Assembly (NCBI GenBank): GCA_017430925.1
Contig: JAFRMA010000011.1
Coordinates: forward strand, 48,436-112,435
Direction of reading: 5' to 3'
Length of the DNA stretch: 64,000 bases
Source of the DNA: Solobacterium sp.
GTDB taxonomy: Bacteria > Bacillota_I > Bacilli_A > Erysipelotrichales > Erysipelotrichaceae
The notes under the pieces are model-generated. The model was not told the origin of the DNA. It did not search any database and saw only the letters and a program-made list of their open reading frames with translations. A program made the position numbers and the translations under genes. Positions 33,442-44,678 of this stretch are shown here, in pieces (position 1 is the stretch's first letter; each line of letters opens with the position of its first letter).

Positions 33442-35967
33442 TTATTCAGCAGTTTCTTCTGCGGTATTCTCCGGTTCGTTTACTTCCGGCTCTCCGGGTT
33501 CTTCTTCCGGTTCTTCGGGAATCGGATCAACAACCGTGACTGCAGAGACTTTCTTGTCGTCATCGACCTTGATGACACGCACACCTTGCGCTCCTCTTCC
33601 GAAGGTGGATACCTGACTCAGGGAGATCCGGATCATGACACCGTCATCGGTCATGATCATGCAGTCTTCATCACCGTGGATTGCTTTCAGGCATACCAGA
33701 CCGCCGGTTTTCTCGGTAATACTCAGGGTCTTGACACCCTTGGCACCACGGTTGGTTACACGATAGTCTTCCAGAGGAGTCTTCTTGCCATAGCCTTTTT
33801 CAGTAATCGTGAGGATCAGTTCACCTTCCGAACTGACCGCGCAGCCAACGACCTTGCCGCCGTCGGTATTGATACCCTTGACGCCCATGGCGGTTCTTCC
33901 GCTCGGACGGATATTCTCTTCGTTGAAGCGGATCGCCTTACCGTTGGATGCCGCAATGATGATTTCTTCATCACCCTTCGTGCCTTTGACAAACGCAAGT
34001 TCATCGTCATCCCGTAAGCCAATCGCAATCTTGCCGTTACGCTGGATATTCTCAAATTCCTTGATCGGTACACGTTTGACAACACCGTTCTTTGTCACAA
34101 AGAACAAGTATTCCGCGCTGTCTTCCCTGCCGTAAGGTACCAGAGCTTTGACTTTCTCATCCTTGGAGAACTGTAAGAGATTGACAACCGGAATACCTTT
34201 GGAGGTTCTTCCGTAAGATGGTACGTTATATCCCTTGATCCGGTAGACTCTTCCCATACTGGAGAAGACCAGCAGATGATCGTGTGTAGACATATTCACG
34301 GACTGGTCAATGACATCGTCATCGTTCAGGGACATGCCCTTGATTCCGCGGCCTCCGCGATTCTGTACACGATAAGTATCGGACGGCAGACGCTTGATAT
34401 AGCCGTTCTCCGAGATGGTGATGATGACATGTTCCACAGGGATCAGATCTTCATCTTCCATATCCGCATCCGCGTCTACGATTTCGCTTCTGCGCGGTGT
34501 CCCGTACTTGTTTTTGATCTCTGTCAGTTCATCCTGGATGATCTGTTCCACACGTGCAGGATTGGCCAGGATATCCTTGTAATCCGCAATCTTGATCAGT
34601 AATTCCTGATACTCGCGTTCAATTCTTTCTCTTTCCAGTCCGGTCAGACGGCGGAACTGCATATCCAGGATTGCCTTTGCCTGGATCTCGTCCAGATCAA
34701 AGCCTTCCATCAATCTCGGCATAGCCTCATTGGCGTCTCTGGAAGAACGGATCGTGTGCAGAATCTCATCCATGCGGTCAACCGCGATACGCAGACCTTC
34801 GAGGATGTGCGCTCTGGCTTCCGCTCTGTTCAGATCATACTGCGTACGGCGTACAATCACGTTTCTCTGGTGATCGATATATCCCTGAAGCATATCCTTC
34901 ATACTCGCAAGTTTCGGGGCGCCATCGATTAATACGACGTTATTTACAGAGAAATTGGACTGCATCGGAGATAAACGATACAGCTGGTTGAGAATGACTT
35001 CCGGCTGTACATCCTTACGCAGTTCCATGACGATACGGATACCGTTCATGTTGGATTCATCACGCAGTTCGGTAATACCTTCGATCTGTTTCTCTCTTGC
35101 CAAAGCCGCGATCTTTTCCACCAGGCCGGACTTATTGACCATATACGGAATTTCATAGACAACGATTCTTTTCTTACCGTTCTCCATGTCTTCGATCCTG
35201 GTCTTGGACCGCATGACAATCGTGCCGCGGCCGGTTTCGAACGCAGAACGGATACCGGATCTGCCGAGGATAAACGCGCCGGTAGGAAAGTCCGGACCCT
35301 TGATATACTGCATCAGATCAACAGCCGTGATCTCCGGGTTCTTCATTACGGCAATGACTGCGTCAATCGTTTCGCCAAGATTGTGGGGAGCCACATTGGT
35401 TGCCATACCGACCGCAATACCTGTGGAACCATTGACAACCAGGTTCGGGAACCGCGCCGGAAGAATACTCGGTTCTTTTTCTTCACCGTCATAGTTATCC
35501 ACCATGTCCACGGTATCTTTTTCCAGATCACGCACCATCTCTGCCGCAATCTTGGACATTCTGGCTTCGGTATAACGCATGGCAGCTGCGCCGTCTCCGT
35601 CCATGGAACCGAAGTTACCATGTCCGTCAACCAGCACTGTACGCATATTCCAGGACTGTGCCATGTATACCAGGGCACCATAGATGGAGGTATCACCGTG
35701 AGGATGATATTTACCCATCGTATCACCGACAATACGTGCCGATTTACGATATGGTTTATCCGGGGTATTCCCCATCTCATTCATCGCGTAGAGAATTCTT
35801 CTCTGTACAGGTTTCAGACCATCCCTGACGTCAGGAAGGGCCCTGGCAACGATAACCGACATGGAATAATCCAGGAAGTCACGCCGGATCTCCCTTGTCA
35901 ATTCTGTTTCTGTAATATTTCCCGGGTCAAAATTTTCTTCATCAAATTCCATGAAATCTTCAGTCAT
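33442..35967 (-). CDS. gyrA: DNA gyrase subunit A
   Basis: The 841-residue protein has the breakage-reunion domain with the catalytic Tyr in AAAMRYTEARMSKIA, and the PHGDTSIYGALVYMAQ quinolone-region segment, followed by six beta-pinwheel blades. A GyrA-box (QNRGGRG) distinguishes it from ParC. The C-terminus is a Glu/Pro-rich acidic tail (about 25 residues), longer and more acidic than usual. Position 80-90 reads GDTSIYGA, so the Ser normally mutated in resistance is present. AGGAGG-type SD precedes the ATG, 12 bases after gyrB. It ends the recF-gyrB-gyrA transcript. Confidence 0.97.
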   Translation of the reverse strand: MTEDFMEFDEENFDPGNITETELTREIRRDFLDYSMSVIVARALPDVRDGLKPVQRRILYAMNEMGNTPDKPYRKSARIVGDTMGKYHPHGDTSIYGALVYMAQSWNMRTVLVDGHGNFGSMDGDGAAAMRYTEARMSKIAAEMVRDLEKDTVDMVDNYDGEEKEPSILPARFPNLVVNGSTGIAVGMATNVAPHNLGETIDAVIAVMKNPEITAVDLMQYIKGPDFPTGAFILGRSGIRSAFETGRGTIVMRSKTRIEDMENGKKRIVVYEIPYMVNKSGLVEKIAALAREKQIEGITELRDESNMNGIRIVMELRKDVQPEVILNQLYRLSPMQSNFSVNNVVLIDGAPKLASMKDMLQGYIDHQRNVIVRRTQYDLNRAEARAHILEGLRIAVDRMDEILHTIRSSRDANEAMPRLMEGFDLDEIQAKAILDMQFRRLTGLERERIEREYQELLIKIADYKDILANPARVEQIIQDELTEIKNKYGTPRRSEIVDADADMEDEDLIPVEHVIITISENGYIKRLPSDTYRVQNRGGRGIKGMSLNDDDVIDQSVNMSTHDHLLVFSSMGRVYRIKGYNVPSYGRTSKGIPVVNLLQFSKDEKVKALVPYGREDSAEYLFFVTKNGVVKRVPIKEFENIQRNGKIAIGLRDDDELAFVKGTKGDEEIIIAASNGKAIRFNEENIRPSGRTAMGVKGINTDGGKVVGCAVSSEGELILTITEKGYGKKTPLEDYRVTNRGAKGVKTLSITEKTGGLVCLKAIHGDEDCMIMTDDGVMIRISLSQVSTFGRGAQGVRVIKVDDDKKVSAVTVVDPIPEEPEEEPGEPEVNEPENTAEETAE

Positions 35968-35979
35968 AATAACCTCCCG

Positions 35980-39009
<3,030 letters not shown>

Positions 39010-39013
<4 letters not shown>

Positions 39014-39207
39014 TCAATGACATACTCTCTTCCCGAAACACAGATAAGATCTCCGGGAAATAGCTTTCTGCCTCTGCGGTCTTCTTTCTCTCCGTTTACC
39101 TTGATTTCCAGTTCTTTCACCAGTATCTTTGCCTGACCTCCCGTATCGGCAATTCCGCTGAGTTTAAGAAACTGCTGCAATGTAATATACTCTGTATCTA
39201 TCTTCAT
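39010..39207 (-). CDS. yaaA: S4 domain RNA-binding protein YaaA
   Basis: The 65-residue protein is a single S4 domain: ITLQQFLKLSGIADTGGQAK, followed by VNGEKEDRRGRKLFPGDLI. This is the YaaA/RlbA-type protein always found between dnaN and recF in Firmicutes; its RNA target is unsettled. It is separated from dnaN by a terminator, so the S4-recF-gyrB-gyrA group must start at its own promoter, for which a TATAAT-like box lies about 25 bases upstream. Confidence 0.93.
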
Positions 39208-39289
39208 CTTTTACCCTGAGTCTTCCTTATTATATAATAAAAAGACCCGAAAAGCCACAAAACAGGCCGTATTTTCGTCAAAAATAAAC

Positions 39290-39337
39290 AAATAAATAAA
39301 AAGCCTGTCCGGCTGTATAATTCGCTCAGAACAGGCT
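39290..39337 (-). terminator. Terminator after dnaN
   Basis: On the minus strand AGCCTGT and ACAGGCT pair around a 22-base loop and are followed by TTTTTATTTATTTG. It lies about 17 bases past the dnaN stop and splits dnaA-dnaN from the recF-gyr group. Confidence 0.7.
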
Positions 39338-39353
39338 GTTTCAGGGCTGATTT

Positions 39354-40472
39354 TTAATTGTAGGTCCTTACCGGAAGTACCAGCTGCAGGATGGACTGAT
39401 CTTCAGATTCATTGGTCAGGACAAACGGCTTCATATCACCGTTAAAACGTATACGGATATTTTCCGCGTCCAGGGCTCTTGCGGCATCGATGACGTAGTT
39501 ACCGGAGAAACTGATATCCAGGGGATTACCCTCATAACTTACCGCTGTGAGATCTTCCTTGAATTCACCAATCTCCTGGGATTTGCTGGAAAGCGTAATA
39601 TCATCGATACTGTTTAACTGTAAACGGGTAATAGACATGTTGTCTGTCTTGATAAAGGATGTACGGTCAATCGCATTGATCAGAGAATGACGGTTGATCA
39701 CCAGATCATAGATGAACTCCTTGGGGATTAATCTTTCTGTCTCAGGATAGCCTCCTTCAAGTAATTTAGACTGTACAATGACATTCTCCGAAGAGAACTG
39801 GATCTTCTTTGTGCTAACACTGATCTTGATCTCTTCATCACTGCCGGAGAAGATATTCTTGATTTCATTCAGGCTCTTTGCGGGAACGGTTACGTTGAAC
39901 TGTTCAACATTGATTGGGAAAGTCTTCTTTGCCAGACGATAGGAGTCTGTTGCGGTAGCGATGATCGAAGTACCGTTGCTTAACAGATTGACACCGGTAA
40001 GTACCGGTCTGGTTTCCTTATTACTTGTCGCAAAAGCTGTATTGGTGATGATCGTATTCAAATCCCTGGAATTCAGGGTAAACGAAGTTTCCGGAGCGGT
40101 AAAGTCAATATTCGGGTAGTCTGAAGGACGATATCCGTTAATTTTGAACTCTGCTTTGGCACCGGAGAAACGTGTCAGTGTCCCGTCAATGATTTCAATG
40201 GAAACTTCATCAGAATCGATTTTCTTTACAATATCCAGAAGATAACGTGCGTCAATGACGATTTTACCTTCTTCAATTACAGTAAGATCATCTGTACCGG
40301 ATAATGTCATCTGAATGGAAATATCCGAATTACTGCCTGTAATCACAAGTTTGTCTTTTCCGGCATTGAGCAGAAGACCGCATAATGCAGGAATCGGAGA
40401 ATTCGGAGAAACCGAACGACTGACGATCTGTAAGGAGTTATAGAACTTGTTACGATTGATTTTGAAATTCAT
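39354..40472 (-). CDS. dnaN: DNA polymerase III subunit beta (sliding clamp)
   Basis: The 372-residue protein is the beta clamp. It starts MNFKINRNKFYNSLQIVSR, has the repeated three-domain clamp pattern (for example NTAFATSNKETRPVLTGVNL), and ends with the typical LPVRTYN tail. GGAGGT precedes the ATG. It follows dnaA after a 147-base gap that contains DnaA boxes. Confidence 0.97.
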   Translation of the reverse strand: MNFKINRNKFYNSLQIVSRSVSPNSPIPALCGLLLNAGKDKLVITGSNSDISIQMTLSGTDDLTVIEEGKIVIDARYLLDIVKKIDSDEVSIEIIDGTLTRFSGAKAEFKINGYRPSDYPNIDFTAPETSFTLNSRDLNTIITNTAFATSNKETRPVLTGVNLLSNGTSIIATATDSYRLAKKTFPINVEQFNVTVPAKSLNEIKNIFSGSDEEIKISVSTKKIQFSSENVIVQSKLLEGGYPETERLIPKEFIYDLVINRHSLINAIDRTSFIKTDNMSITRLQLNSIDDITLSSKSQEIGEFKEDLTAVSYEGNPLDISFSGNYVIDAARALDAENIRIRFNGDMKPFVLTNESEDQSILQLVLPVRTYN

Positions 40473-40619
40473 GGGAATGACCTCCGGTATATGTATTCTT
40501 TTCAGGTTTAATAATTATTAAGCCTGTTGAAATTGTGGAAAACTCTCGAAAACGGGATAACCACCTGTATATTTTATCACTTCGCTATGTGAGAAAAAAG
40601 TGGAATGAAGTGGATAACC
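40473..40619. other. dnaA-dnaN intergenic DnaA-box cluster (possible second oriC part)
   Basis: The gap holds TGTGGAAAA (40534-40542), a GGGATAACC and AGTGGATAA (40609-40617, one mismatch to TGTGGATAA), with an AT-rich stretch TATATTTTATCAC between them. In B. subtilis the origin is bipartite with DnaA boxes on both sides of dnaA; the same design seems present here. It also carries the dnaN SD. Confidence 0.6.
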
Positions 40620-41993
40620 TTAACTCATGATCAGTTTTTCAATCTCATTTACAGCTGCCAGGAAGTTGGTATCTTTCTTGATTTCTTTTTCAACTTTGTT
40701 GCAGGCGCTGATAATTGTTGTATGATCACGGTTGCCGAATTCTTCTCCGATCTTCATGTAAGGAAGATCCAGGAGTTTGCGGCAGAGATAGATGGATATA
40801 TGTCTGGCGTTTGATATGTTCTTCGTCCGGGTCTTGCCGGTGATCTGGGAACGTGTCAGGCCGTAGTAGTCCGCAACACACTTGATGATCTTCTTTGAGG
40901 ATAAACCGTCTTTTTCGGAGACAACGACCTGGTTTTTCAGAGCGTTGACGATGGTTTCAAATTCGATATAGTTTTTATTCTTCTGGAACATGATGGCATA
41001 GAAGAGAACACGGTTCCAGGCACCTTCCAGGTCACGGATATTCCCGGAAAAGTTGGAAGCAATATAGTTCAGGCCGCGTTCATCTACGTCTTCGATTTCG
41101 TTACCGCTGTTTTTGATCTTCATCCGCAGGATTGCCAGAGATGTTTCAAATTCAGGGGAATCGATACCTACGGATAAACCACTGCTGAAACGGCTGATCA
41201 GACGGTCTTCCAGACCTTTAATTTCCTTGGGATGGCGGTCTGACGCAATACAGATCTGTTTGCGGTTATTCACCAGTTCGTTGTATACGGAGAAAAAGAT
41301 TTCGTGGGATTTTTCCTTACCGGCGAGGAACTGGATATCATCCACAAGCAGTAAGTCCTGATTGCACATATAGTGTTTGAACTGGTCGATCTGGTTATTT
41401 TGGATAGCTTTGACTACTTTATCCACAAACTTCAGGGATTCAATGTAATAAACTTTCTTGTCCGGATAGTAGGTTTTGACATAGTTGCCGATTGCCATCA
41501 GAAGATGTGTTTTGCCAAGACCGGAATTTCCGTAGATAAACAGAGGATTATAGAATTCTCCGGGCTTGAGCGCACAGGCAAAAGAAGCGACCTGGCTTTC
41601 GCGGTTACAGTCGCCGACGACGAAATTATCAAATGTACGGTCCGGCTGGATCGGCATGGATTCGAATTCTTTGATGTTGATCTGGATTTCTTTTGGTTCG
41701 TCCTTTTCGTTGTCCGGTAATTCAAATTGGGTATATAGTTCAACGACGATTGGTTCATCCAGCTGTAATACTTCGATAAACGCAGCCTGGATCAGATCCA
41801 GAGAGTCGGAACAGATTCTCTTATTGACGATGTTATCGGTGACGAGAATCGCTTTGGTATCGGTAAGATCATAGATCTGGATATTTGTAAAAAAAGTATT
41901 AATGACCTCGAGAGCTATATTTTCATGGGAACGGAGGTTGTCAAGAACCTGGTCCCAGACATTGATATAATATTGACTACGGTTACTGCTCAT
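40620..41993 (-). CDS. dnaA: Chromosomal replication initiator protein DnaA
   Basis: The 457-residue initiator has domain I (residues 1-80), a short linker, the AAA+ domain with Walker A GNSGLGKTHLLMAIGN and Walker B LLLVDDIQFLAGK, and domain IV with the DNA-binding signature FGNRDHTTIISACNKVEK. Length is normal. AGGAG lies 9 bases before the ATG. It is expected to bind the boxes in 41994-42474 and to autoregulate through those near its own promoter. Confidence 0.98.
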   Translation of the reverse strand: MSSNRSQYYINVWDQVLDNLRSHENIALEVINTFFTNIQIYDLTDTKAILVTDNIVNKRICSDSLDLIQAAFIEVLQLDEPIVVELYTQFELPDNEKDEPKEIQINIKEFESMPIQPDRTFDNFVVGDCNRESQVASFACALKPGEFYNPLFIYGNSGLGKTHLLMAIGNYVKTYYPDKKVYYIESLKFVDKVVKAIQNNQIDQFKHYMCNQDLLLVDDIQFLAGKEKSHEIFFSVYNELVNNRKQICIASDRHPKEIKGLEDRLISRFSSGLSVGIDSPEFETSLAILRMKIKNSGNEIEDVDERGLNYIASNFSGNIRDLEGAWNRVLFYAIMFQKNKNYIEFETIVNALKNQVVVSEKDGLSSKKIIKCVADYYGLTRSQITGKTRTKNISNARHISIYLCRKLLDLPYMKIGEEFGNRDHTTIISACNKVEKEIKKDTNFLAAVNEIEKLIMS

Positions 41994-42474
41994 AACGCAA
42001 AACTCCTGTACATAAAAGGTGCTGTAAGATTATTCAAGCACGTTCAAAACAAAAAGTCATCACTAAAATTGTGGAAAACTTTTTTGTCCACAAAGCACAA
42101 AATTCAAAAGATGGCTTAAGTACGCAGATTATTGAGTTTTCCACAGTTTTCAACAAATTTTGATTGTTTATAAAATGTGGAAAAGTTATACACACAGTGG
42201 AAAACTGACAAAACTGGGGAAAAACGAAGTAGATATTTTTTTGGTCACCACTTTATCAACATCAAAAAAAGGCTTAGTTAAGCCATTATTTACACTTTTC
42301 CACATTTTCCACAATTTGTGGAAAAGAATAACTTTTCCGTTGTGGAATCTCCGTGAATAACTCATTTTTTTGTAAGCGTTTGCACAAAAACAGCAAAATT
42401 ATTCCACAAAAATCCGCAATTATCCTCAATGTTGAAAAACCGTTCAGATAGAAAGAAAAAGACACCGGAGTGTC
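41994..42474. other. oriC: Chromosomal replication origin oriC with DnaA boxes
   Basis: This 481-base gene-free and AT-rich region carries at least seven good DnaA boxes: TGTGGAAAA at 42070-42078, 42176-42184 and 42317-42325; TTTTCCACA at 42137-42145, 42296-42304 and 42305-42313; and a perfect TTATACACA at 42186-42194. One-mismatch boxes occur at 42084-42092 (TTGTCCACA), 42196-42204, 42400-42408 and 42420-42428 (TTATCCTCA). The pair 42296-42325 has two forward boxes facing one reverse box. AT-rich runs at 42235-42290 could be an unwinding region. The dnaA promoter must lie here too. Confidence 0.9.
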
Positions 42475-42475
42475 T
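42452..42475 (-). terminator. Terminator after jag
   Basis: On the minus strand AGACAC, TCCG and GTGTCT are followed by TTTTCTTTC, starting at the jag stop codon. It shields oriC from transcription of the rpmH-jag operon. Confidence 0.8.
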
Positions 42476-43101
42476 TATTCTTCAGTATTGCGTTCATCTG
42501 CAGCATACTTGATGCAGATATGTCTTTCGGCACCTTCACCTTCGCTCTCTGTCTTGATGTTGCGCCAGTTGTTCAGCGTTTTGTGTACGATCTTTCTTTC
42601 ATCGTTGGGCATCGGATCGAGGACAGCGTCAACGTGAGATCTCTGCACCTGCTTGGCAATTCTCTTCGCCATGGAAGTGATCTTGCGGTAGCGGTCTTCC
42701 TTGTAGTTATTTACATCGATCAGGATATCTACACGCTGGCGGAATTCGTTGTTTACAGCGCCTCTGACCACGGTATTGAAGGCAGATAATGTCTTTCCCA
42801 TCTTACCGATCAGGATCGCGTTATTTTCCGCATTCAGGCGTACTACGTATCCGTTATCCTTCTCTTCGATCGCTACTTCCAGATCCTGGTCGATCCCGGT
42901 AAAGAAATTACCAAGATAGTCAAAGATAAACTCTTTGATATCATCTCTGCAGTAAGCATCTACAGATACCGAAGAACCGATACCGAGAATTCCCTTCTTC
43001 TCTTCTGTAACGAAGTAAGTCAGTTCTTCCACGGTGCATCCTTTATCTTCTGCGGCAATCTTCAGTGCTTCTTCCAGATTTTTCCCTGTATAATTCTTCA
43101 T
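42475..43101 (-). CDS. jag: RNA-binding protein Jag (KhpB/EloR)
   Basis: The 208-residue protein has an N-terminal Jag domain (MKNYTGKNLEEALKIAAEDK and GILGIGS), a central KH domain (NAILIGKMGKTLSAFNTVV) and a C-terminal R3H domain (DPMPNDERKIVHKTLNNW). KhpB acts with KhpA as a post-transcriptional regulator of cell elongation. It follows yidC after 16 bases, the conserved order. The gap to the DnaA boxes carries a terminator. Confidence 0.94.
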   Translation of the reverse strand: MKNYTGKNLEEALKIAAEDKGCTVEELTYFVTEEKKGILGIGSSVSVDAYCRDDIKEFIFDYLGNFFTGIDQDLEVAIEEKDNGYVVRLNAENNAILIGKMGKTLSAFNTVVRGAVNNEFRQRVDILIDVNNYKEDRYRKITSMAKRIAKQVQRSHVDAVLDPMPNDERKIVHKTLNNWRNIKTESEGEGAERHICIKYAADERNTEE

Positions 43102-43117
43102 CTGTTAATCCTACTTT

Positions 43118-43999
43118 CTACTGCTGTTTGTCGGTAATCAATTTCTGTACAAGCAATGTCTTGACGATTGTTACCACGGAGTGGATTGCCCAGTATAAGC
43201 TCATGGCTGCAGGCCACATAAGACCAAACATGAGGATCATGATCAGCATGGAGTACTGCATGGTCTGTGCCTGGGAGTTCTGGTTGACAGTTTCCGGACG
43301 ACGATGATGTTTTTCCGCTTCTTCCTTGGCTTTCTTTTTAGCCATCCACTGCGGCAGCTGCATGGATATGTACTGGGAAGCACCCATGACGATAAACAGC
43401 AGGATGTACATATACTGGCCTTCACGGAATCCCTGTAAAGGCGTGGAATTCAGGTTCATGCCCAGGAACGGAGTGCTCTTGATTACGGATGCTCTCTGTA
43501 CAGCGTGGTACATACCGATAATGATCGGGAACTGGATAAAGGTGATCAGGATCGTTCCGAAAGGATTGATGTTGTATTTGGCATACAGTTCCTGCATCTC
43601 CTTGCTCTGACGCATACGGGACGCATCATCGGTCTTTCCTTCGTATTTACGGTTGATCTTATCCAGCTGGGGCTGAATCAGCTGCATCTGCTGCTGCGCA
43701 ACCTGGGATTTCATGGTAAAGATCATCAGTACGCCGTTTACCAGTACGGTCAGTAACAGAATTGCTCCGCCTACGCCGATCATCGGTGTCGTACGGTTCA
43801 GGAACTGTGCCATGGGCCATACGATCAGAGCGGCGAACCAGCTCTCTGTATCCATGGTTTCTTTAAACGTCGTTGTGAGTTCTATCAGTTTAATTGTGCC
43901 GTCTTCATTCATCGGCATACGGCATCCGGTGGCAGTGCTGATCAGTGTAAGAGCCAGCAGGAGAACCACCAATTTCTTCACATTTGCGGGAATCTTCAT
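43118..43999 (-). CDS. yidC: Membrane protein insertase YidC (SpoIIIJ type)
   Basis: The 293-residue protein has a lipoprotein signal peptide (LLLALTLISTATGC) and five membrane helices after cleavage, as in Firmicutes YidC. QLDKINRKYEGKTDDASRMR is the cytoplasmic coiled-coil hairpin; TILITFIQFPIIIGMYHAVQR forms a core helix (cited in part). A basic tail follows helix 5, used for ribosome contact. TAAGGAG precedes the ATG. It is in the rpmH-rnpA-yidC-jag block. Confidence 0.95.
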   Translation of the reverse strand: MKIPANVKKLVVLLLALTLISTATGCRMPMNEDGTIKLIELTTTFKETMDTESWFAALIVWPMAQFLNRTTPMIGVGGAILLLTVLVNGVLMIFTMKSQVAQQQMQLIQPQLDKINRKYEGKTDDASRMRQSKEMQELYAKYNINPFGTILITFIQFPIIIGMYHAVQRASVIKSTPFLGMNLNSTPLQGFREGQYMYILLFIVMGASQYISMQLPQWMAKKKAKEEAEKHHRRPETVNQNSQAQTMQYSMLIMILMFGLMWPAAMSLYWAIHSVVTIVKTLLVQKLITDKQQ

Positions 44000-44029
44000 A
44001 ATTTCTCCTTAATATATAGATACGAACTA

Positions 44030-44359
44030 TTACATTTTAGCTTTTAACAACAGTTTTTCCAAGTTATTTTTATTTGAGCGGTAATCATGTTCCAGATAGC
44101 CAAACCGGATAATGATGATCAGGTCTTTCTGAGCACGTGAAAAATCTATAAGTTCCTGGCACATCATCCGCAGCTGACGCTTGTATTTGTTACGCTGTAC
44201 GGCATTGCCGATCTTCCGGGGAAGAGAGATGCCGACCCTGGCCTGTTCTTCCTTCTTCGGAACGTAATACAAGACAAAACTGTGATTTGCCAGTTTCTTA
44301 CCGGTTTTGATCAGTGACTGGAATTCATGCGGTTTACGCACACGATTGACTTTTTTCAT
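44030..44359 (-). CDS. rnpA: Ribonuclease P protein component
   Basis: The 109-residue basic protein is the RNase P protein subunit: MKKVNRVRKPHEFQSLIKTG, VGISLPRKIGNAVQRNKYKR (the RNR-type RNA-binding motif is present as QRNKYKRQLR) and FGYLEHDYRSNKNNL. The start at 44359 removes six codons of in-frame upstream sequence that belong to the preceding hairpin. That hairpin is an intrinsic terminator, so rnpA is expressed by readthrough from rpmH or from an unseen promoter. Confidence 0.94.
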   Translation of the reverse strand: MKKVNRVRKPHEFQSLIKTGKKLANHSFVLYYVPKKEEQARVGISLPRKIGNAVQRNKYKRQLRMMCQELIDFSRAQKDLIIIIRFGYLEHDYRSNKNNLEKLLLKAKM

Positions 44360-44391
44360 AGGGAATAAAAAGACCACCCTGCGGTGGTCTT
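44360..44391 (-). terminator. Terminator/attenuator between rpmH and rnpA
   Basis: On the minus strand AAGACCACC, GCAG and GGTGGTCTT are followed by TTTTATTCCC, ending at the rnpA ATG. It likely reduces rnpA relative to the abundant L34 message. Confidence 0.8.
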
Positions 44392-44395
44392 CTCT

Positions 44396-44530
44396 TTAAG
44401 CAGAAAGTACTTTTCTTCCTTTTGCCCTGCGTCTGGCAAGGACTTTACGTCCACCGACTGTGCTCATACGAGCTCTGAAGCCGTGTGTTGACTTGTTTTT
44501 CCTTTTGCTCGGCTGGTATGTTCTTTTCAT
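44396..44530 (-). CDS. rpmH: Ribosomal protein L34
   Basis: The 44-residue protein reads [20 protein letters not shown], then [20 protein letters not shown], ending VLSA; it is a textbook L34. GGAGGTGG lies before the ATG. It has a good promoter at 44570-44599 and heads the rnpA-yidC-jag group. It points toward dnaA, opposite to its usual divergent arrangement in B. subtilis. Confidence 0.98.
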   Translation of the reverse strand: MKRTYQPSKRKNKSTHGFRARMSTVGGRKVLARRRAKGRKVLSA

Positions 44531-44569
44531 TCATGCCACCTCCGTTTATATAAGAACAAATGCTTATAT

Positions 44570-44599
44570 ATAATACAGTTTGCTATAGTTAAAAGTCAA
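44570..44599 (-). promoter_or_regulatory. rpmH promoter
   Basis: On the minus strand TTGACT (44594-44599) and TATTAT (44570-44575) are 18 bases apart, about 40 bases before the rpmH start codon. Confidence 0.75.
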
Positions 44600-44678
44600 C
44601 AAATTTACTTCTGTTATTTTACAAGTGTAATTTATGAGAAAAATCATGTGGTTTTTCCCGGGTCATTCCTCAGGTTTT

